Origin: Chrysomallon squamiferum
Taxonomy: Eukaryota > Mollusca > Gastropoda > Neomphalida > Peltospiridae
Length of the DNA stretch: 64,000 nucleotides
Direction of reading: 5' to 3'
Assembly: GCA_012295275.1 (NCBI GenBank)
Contig: CM022667.1
Location: forward strand, 19,870,410-19,934,409
Position 1 is the stretch's first letter, and each line of letters opens with the position of its first letter. Under the pieces are notes generated by a model that was not told the DNA's origin, did no database searches, and saw only the letters and a program-made list of their open reading frames with translations. A program made the position numbers and the translations under genes. Below, one piece after another: positions 60,295-64,000 of this stretch.

Positions 60295-60941
60295 TTCAGA
60301 ACAATATAATCAGATGTTGATTTGTTGGCGCAAAATATCTGACATTTTCGGAATTCAGAATGACTAATTAGTGTTAGTACTACATTTTTTTTTTTTTTAG
60401 TTATCGTCATAATCTGAACCACAATATTATTACAAATTAATAATTAACATATTTACAAGCTGCAATGTATGTTACTACGTACACATTTTGGGTCATCTTG
60501 CATACGATTTATATTTCAGGAACTAGTGCAAATAAATATGGAATGTCTAATTTCACACTGGCTTATCAGATCAACAAAATTTTATTTCTTAGCAATAGAG
60601 CAGTTGTCCATTATGTCTCCATTTTGTCAGTGAAGATGAAAATTGATATTTAAAAAATTTGTTGTTTGTTATTTATTTATTTATTTTTATTATTATTGTT
60701 TTTCAAATTTCTGTTAACGTTCATAAAGAGTTCAGGCAAAGTCTGTATCTGTTTAGATAAAACAAAGTACACTGTTTCTATCAAAGCCTTATTTATGTTT
60801 GATTATTTTTTAATTATCATATTAATATATATATATATATATATTCCATATTCCATGTTGAACATGGTTTAGATTTTTTTATTAGCTTTCATATAATTAT
60901 ATATTAAAATAATTTTTAATAAATTTTTTATTTTTCTTCAG
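57812..60941. other. CDT1 3' flank, intergenic DNA and TBC1D32 upstream region
   Basis: A candidate AATAAA for CDT1 lies near 58119. A GT run occurs at about 58594-58617 and an AAT/TTA run at about 60261-60293. An acceptor TTTTTCTTCAG ending at 60941 precedes the TBC1D32 ATG by 41 bp, so that gene has an upstream 5'UTR exon, possibly in the 59.9-60.4 kb region, which is slightly less AT-rich. No coding region is supported. Confidence 0.6.
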
Positions 60942-60982
60942 AATTTTGACACATTCATATTAGTAGTGGTTATATTGTAACA

Positions 60983-63954
60983 ATGTCACTGAAGCCTGGA
61001 CTTGAGGGTGAGCAGCTTTTCAGAAGTTTGCGTCAGCTGGTGCTGAGTTTTGAACCACACATCAGAGATGCTGAGTCACTGAGTCAGACAGAGGAAGCAC
61101 TTCAACATCTGGAAGAAAATGACGAAAATTTTCACAAGTTAATAATAATTACTTCTAAATCCATTATGGAATTCAGTCAAATTTTAATTTTAAAAATTTG
61201 AAATATTGGTGAATGTTTGTAAATTCTTTTCAAGATTTGATTGTAACCTAGCTATAAGACTCCTTATTATTTTTAACTGTCAAAATAAAACATATTCTTT
61301 TTATTTCTTCCTACAACTAGAAAAATGAATTTGTTCGGTTAGTAAACATATAGTCTTAAGAACAATTAAATTTTTTATTTTAAGATAAATTATTAAAGTT
61401 CCACTAATTTCTTATGTTTCACTAACATCCGAATGTTAGTATTTTTAGTATTTTATTATATTTGCAATGTCTGATGTTAAAACTTATTTCGTTTTAAAGG
61501 TATGAATTTGTGAAGGAACTGAAACATCGGATTGATGAGTTACTTGGGCCACTGATAGATGATGAAATTGAAAGACATTCTACAGCCAGTCATGTTAGTT
61601 CTGGAAGTTCTGACACCCTGGTTGGCCGCATCACTGATCAAATAATCCATTCAAAACAGTGAGAATTTAAATATAGTTAAATTATACATCACTCAGTGCA
61701 GAATGCTGAGGATTTCTCTTCTGTGTTTTTGCAAACAGATGCTGATGATATTCTGGAGAAATAACAAATGGCTTTGTTTTGATATGCTTCCATTACATAA
61801 TGTATGTTATTTTGAAGTTAAATATTTGAAATACAGTACATTTTTGAATTTGATCAGATTGAAGACACTCAGATTTCAGAAGTAAAAGTTGTGAAAGAAC
61901 ATTCATGTTTGTATTTCAGATATTCTGAATTTAGAGGTAAGCTGTCAAAGAACATTCGTGTTTGTATTTCAGATATTCTGAGTTTAGAGATAACCTGTCA
62001 AAGAACACTCATGTTTGTATTTCAGATATTCTGAGTTTAGAGGTAAGCTGTCAAAGAACATTCGTGTTTGTATTTCAGATATTCTGAGTTTAGAGATAAC
62101 CTGTCAAAGAACATTCATGTTTGTATTTCAGATATTCTGAGTTTAGAAGTAAGCTGTCAAAGAACATTCATGTTTGTATTTCAGATATTCTGAGTTTAGA
62201 GATAACCTGTCAAAGAACATTCATGTTTGTATTTCAGATATTCTCAGTTTAGAGATAAGCTGTTAAAGAACATTCACGAAGCCATGGACAGACTGATGCA
62301 GAACTTTGAGCGTGAACTGTCTGCTGGTCGCCATGGAGAGATGGTGCTGCACTCGCGAAACAAGACGATGGTTGTGGAGGACGATGAGGAGGTATCTTCT
62401 TGTGATAGCATGTTTGCGCAGGTGATTTTTGCTTGGCTTTTGCTCTGCCTTATGTTTTATTACATATTTTATTTTTAAAAATGTCAAAAAGTAAAGAATT
62501 AATTTATCTTCCTTTAATTCTTGGGACTTTTAAAAACTAAAAGAGATATTTAATAATTAATTGAAAATATTATATATTTTAAGTTAAAGGATTCCCAGAA
62601 TACAAAGATGAATTGTAAGTTCTATCTTTTTCTTACTTTCTTGCAAACATTCATAGAAATGATTAATTCCAAATTAAAATATTTCCATATCATGCTGTCC
62701 TCTTCAGGTTAATGTTTACAATACACACTTTATTATTATTTGAAAAAAAACAAAACAGTACTTATCTCTATTTTTGTATTTGATCTTTCGTGTAAAATTT
62801 AAGAGAACATAGTTTATATTTGATGCTAATTTTCTGTTTGCAGTTTATCAGTAATTATTTATGTGGCAATACATAGCTAGACAAGCATAGAATGTCTGAC
62901 AATAACATTTATGGATATCTTCAACAATCTGGGCTATAAAATATATTTAAAATGATTTATTGTTTTAAAAAGATATTTAGGTCATGCAGTAAAAGTGAGA
63001 TCATTGACAAAGTTTTTATTTATTTATGCCTGCTTGCTTGCTTGCTTTTTAGTTTAGTTTAAATTTAGACATTTGCATGCAAGATATGTTTATAACCTCT
63101 TATTTTCTAACATTAGATTTTCTGTTTCATTTTATTTAGTTTTTATGCAAGTCTTCTTTTGAGTGTTAATATTTTTTATTTGGTAGCTTTAGATAAGCTT
63201 CATAAAGCTACTAACAAGTTGTAAATGATGAATAAATACATTGAAAGTATGGAAATTAAATAAAAATTTTTATGAATATTATATATATATATGTTTATGA
63301 AAGTAAAAATTTTCATTATTATATATATATATATAATGAAACATTTTACTTTCATATTCATAAACAAAAATGATTGATATCAGTTAATTAAATGCATTTA
63401 ATTTAAACAACTGTAATACTGTTAATTCAAAAAAAATACTTAATAATTTTTAAAATAATATTTTTTAATTACTGTTGTTATTTGATAATGGTTCAAACAC
63501 ACAATAATTGTTTTAATCAGATAATTGCTTTAAAAGATTTTTAATTTGTTTACATCATATCAATATAAAATTTCAACTATTATTATTATTTTGCTTCATT
63601 TAATAATGATTTTATTTTGAAACAATCTTTATCAATTAATTATGTTTTTTAATGAAAAATAAATTATGATGTAAAATGTAAGAGATTTTAAAATATACAC
63701 AATGTTCTTCCATTTTTTGGTGCATGTATTGCATATTAATATTAATAAATATTTTGAATGGAAACTAATTTATGTTTTTCTTTAAACATTTTGATCAGTT
63801 ATATAACTAAGTTATTAACAGTTTAACACCAGTGTTTGTTAGAGACTCAGATACACAGTTCAGATTTATTTTTTATTAGGGAAGTGTGATGTTGTTTGAT
63901 CCTGATCACATGAAGCAAATTGCTGACAATCTCAGCAAGACAAAGAGTTTGTCT
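60983..63954 (+). CDS. TBC1D32: TBC1D32/Broad-minded-like protein, N-terminal part (3' end outside window)
   Basis: Four coding exons join in frame to 191 residues: 60983-61137, 61500-61658, 62238-62421 and 63880-63954, the last ending in TCT/GTAAGT. The protein starts MSLKPGLEGEQLF, then SFEPHIRDAESLSQTEEALQ, HLEENDENFHKYEFVKELKH and a helical, acidic region. The combination EPHI..AESL...EE, HLEE.DENFH.YEFVK and a short acidic/Ser linker is what I recall of the N terminus of vertebrate TBC1D32 (Broad-minded, BROMI), which acts with CDK20 in ciliary structure and Hedgehog signalling. The diagnostic C-terminal TBC-like domain lies beyond the window, so the assignment rests on N-terminal resemblance from memory. 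The authentic acceptor of exon 3 is the last of seven duplicated acceptors (separate entry). Exon 3 could end at the GTATCT at 62392 or run on to CAG/GTGATT at 62421; the latter keeps frame with exon 4. Confidence 0.7.
61892..62277 (+). repeat. 53-bp tandem array duplicating the 3' splice site and start of TBC1D32 exon 3
   Basis: The unit consists of the acceptor TTTGTATTTCAG plus the first 41 nt of exon 3 (ATATTCTSAGTTTAGAGATA and on to AAAGAACATTCA). Acceptor G positions are 61919, 61972, 62025, 62078, 62131, 62184 and 62237, all 53 bp apart; the last is the authentic one. Units alternate in sequence: 1, 3 and 5 have TTTAGAGGTAAGC or TTTAGAAGTAAGC, while 2, 4 and 6 have TTTAGAGATAACC, so the true period is a 106-bp dimer repeated three times. 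Confidence 0.97.
62422..63879. other. TBC1D32 intron 3
   Basis: AT-rich intron of about 1.46 kb without further exon signals, containing the AT-centred inverted repeat listed next. Confidence 0.75.
63291..63366. repeat. AT-rich inverted repeat around a TA core
   Basis: The left arm GTTTATGAAAGTAAAAATTT and following bases pairs with the right arm ending TACTTTCATATTCATAAAC, around a TA run at about 63321-63342. Arms are about 30 nt, with a 3-nt indel and a few mismatches. It may be a hairpin-type MITE or a palindromic microsatellite. Confidence 0.7.
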
Positions 63955-64000
63955 GTAAGTACTGACATGTTGTTTTCTGAGAATTGTAATGTTTCTGTAG

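Overview
This is AT-rich nuclear DNA from an animal, most likely a mollusc. The evidence is intron-rich, spliced orthologues of KIFC3, OSGEP, CDT1 and TBC1D32, a lineage-specific cluster of three related class A GPCR genes, and interspersed repeats that I recall as common in molluscan introns (the SINE-like copy near 22.25-22.43 kb and a LINE 3' end near 33.0-33.3 kb). I see no bacterial, viral or plasmid gene. No species can be named from this window.

Layout. 1-4403 (+): the 3' half of a C-terminal-motor kinesin of the KIFC3 type (7 exons, 5' end outside the window). 4404-9628: AT-rich 3' flank and intergenic DNA. 9629-19719 (-): three tandem GPCR genes, each with one coding exon and probably a 5'UTR intron. 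The first and third carry a single-base frameshift. 19.8-38.9 kb: a gene-poor stretch of microsatellites, a 1.6-kb minisatellite of about 22-bp units, a SINE-like element, an A-tailed retrosequence, a hAT-like MITE and a truncated LINE. 39827-47341 (+): OSGEP (KEOPS subunit), 12 coding exons giving exactly 335 residues once one extra base in exon 5 is discounted. 48659-57811 (+): CDT1, 11 exons, 679 residues, with an E2F palindrome 17 bp upstream of the ATG. 60983-63954 (+, cut by the window end): the first four coding exons of a TBC1D32/Broad-minded-like gene.

The genes do not form an operon. OSGEP, CDT1 and the kinesin serve housekeeping or proliferative roles (tRNA t6A modification, replication licensing, microtubule transport), and TBC1D32 is a cilium/Hedgehog gene in vertebrates. 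The GPCRs are probable lineage-specific surface receptors.

Most unusual structures: (1) a 41-bp tandem array in the kinesin gene that has multiplied an exon end together with its 5' splice site (eight donors in a row); (2) a mirror-image 53-bp array in TBC1D32 that has multiplied an exon start together with its 3' splice site (seven acceptors), where alternate units also carry a donor that would define 17-nt microexons; (3) two introns with textbook U12 (minor spliceosome) 5' splice sites, one in OSGEP inside the metal-binding motif and one in CDT1; (4) a nine-residue glycosylation-sequon repeat in the extracellular stalk of the middle GPCR; (5) three one-base frameshifts in otherwise intact genes, which suggest consensus indel errors in the assembly.
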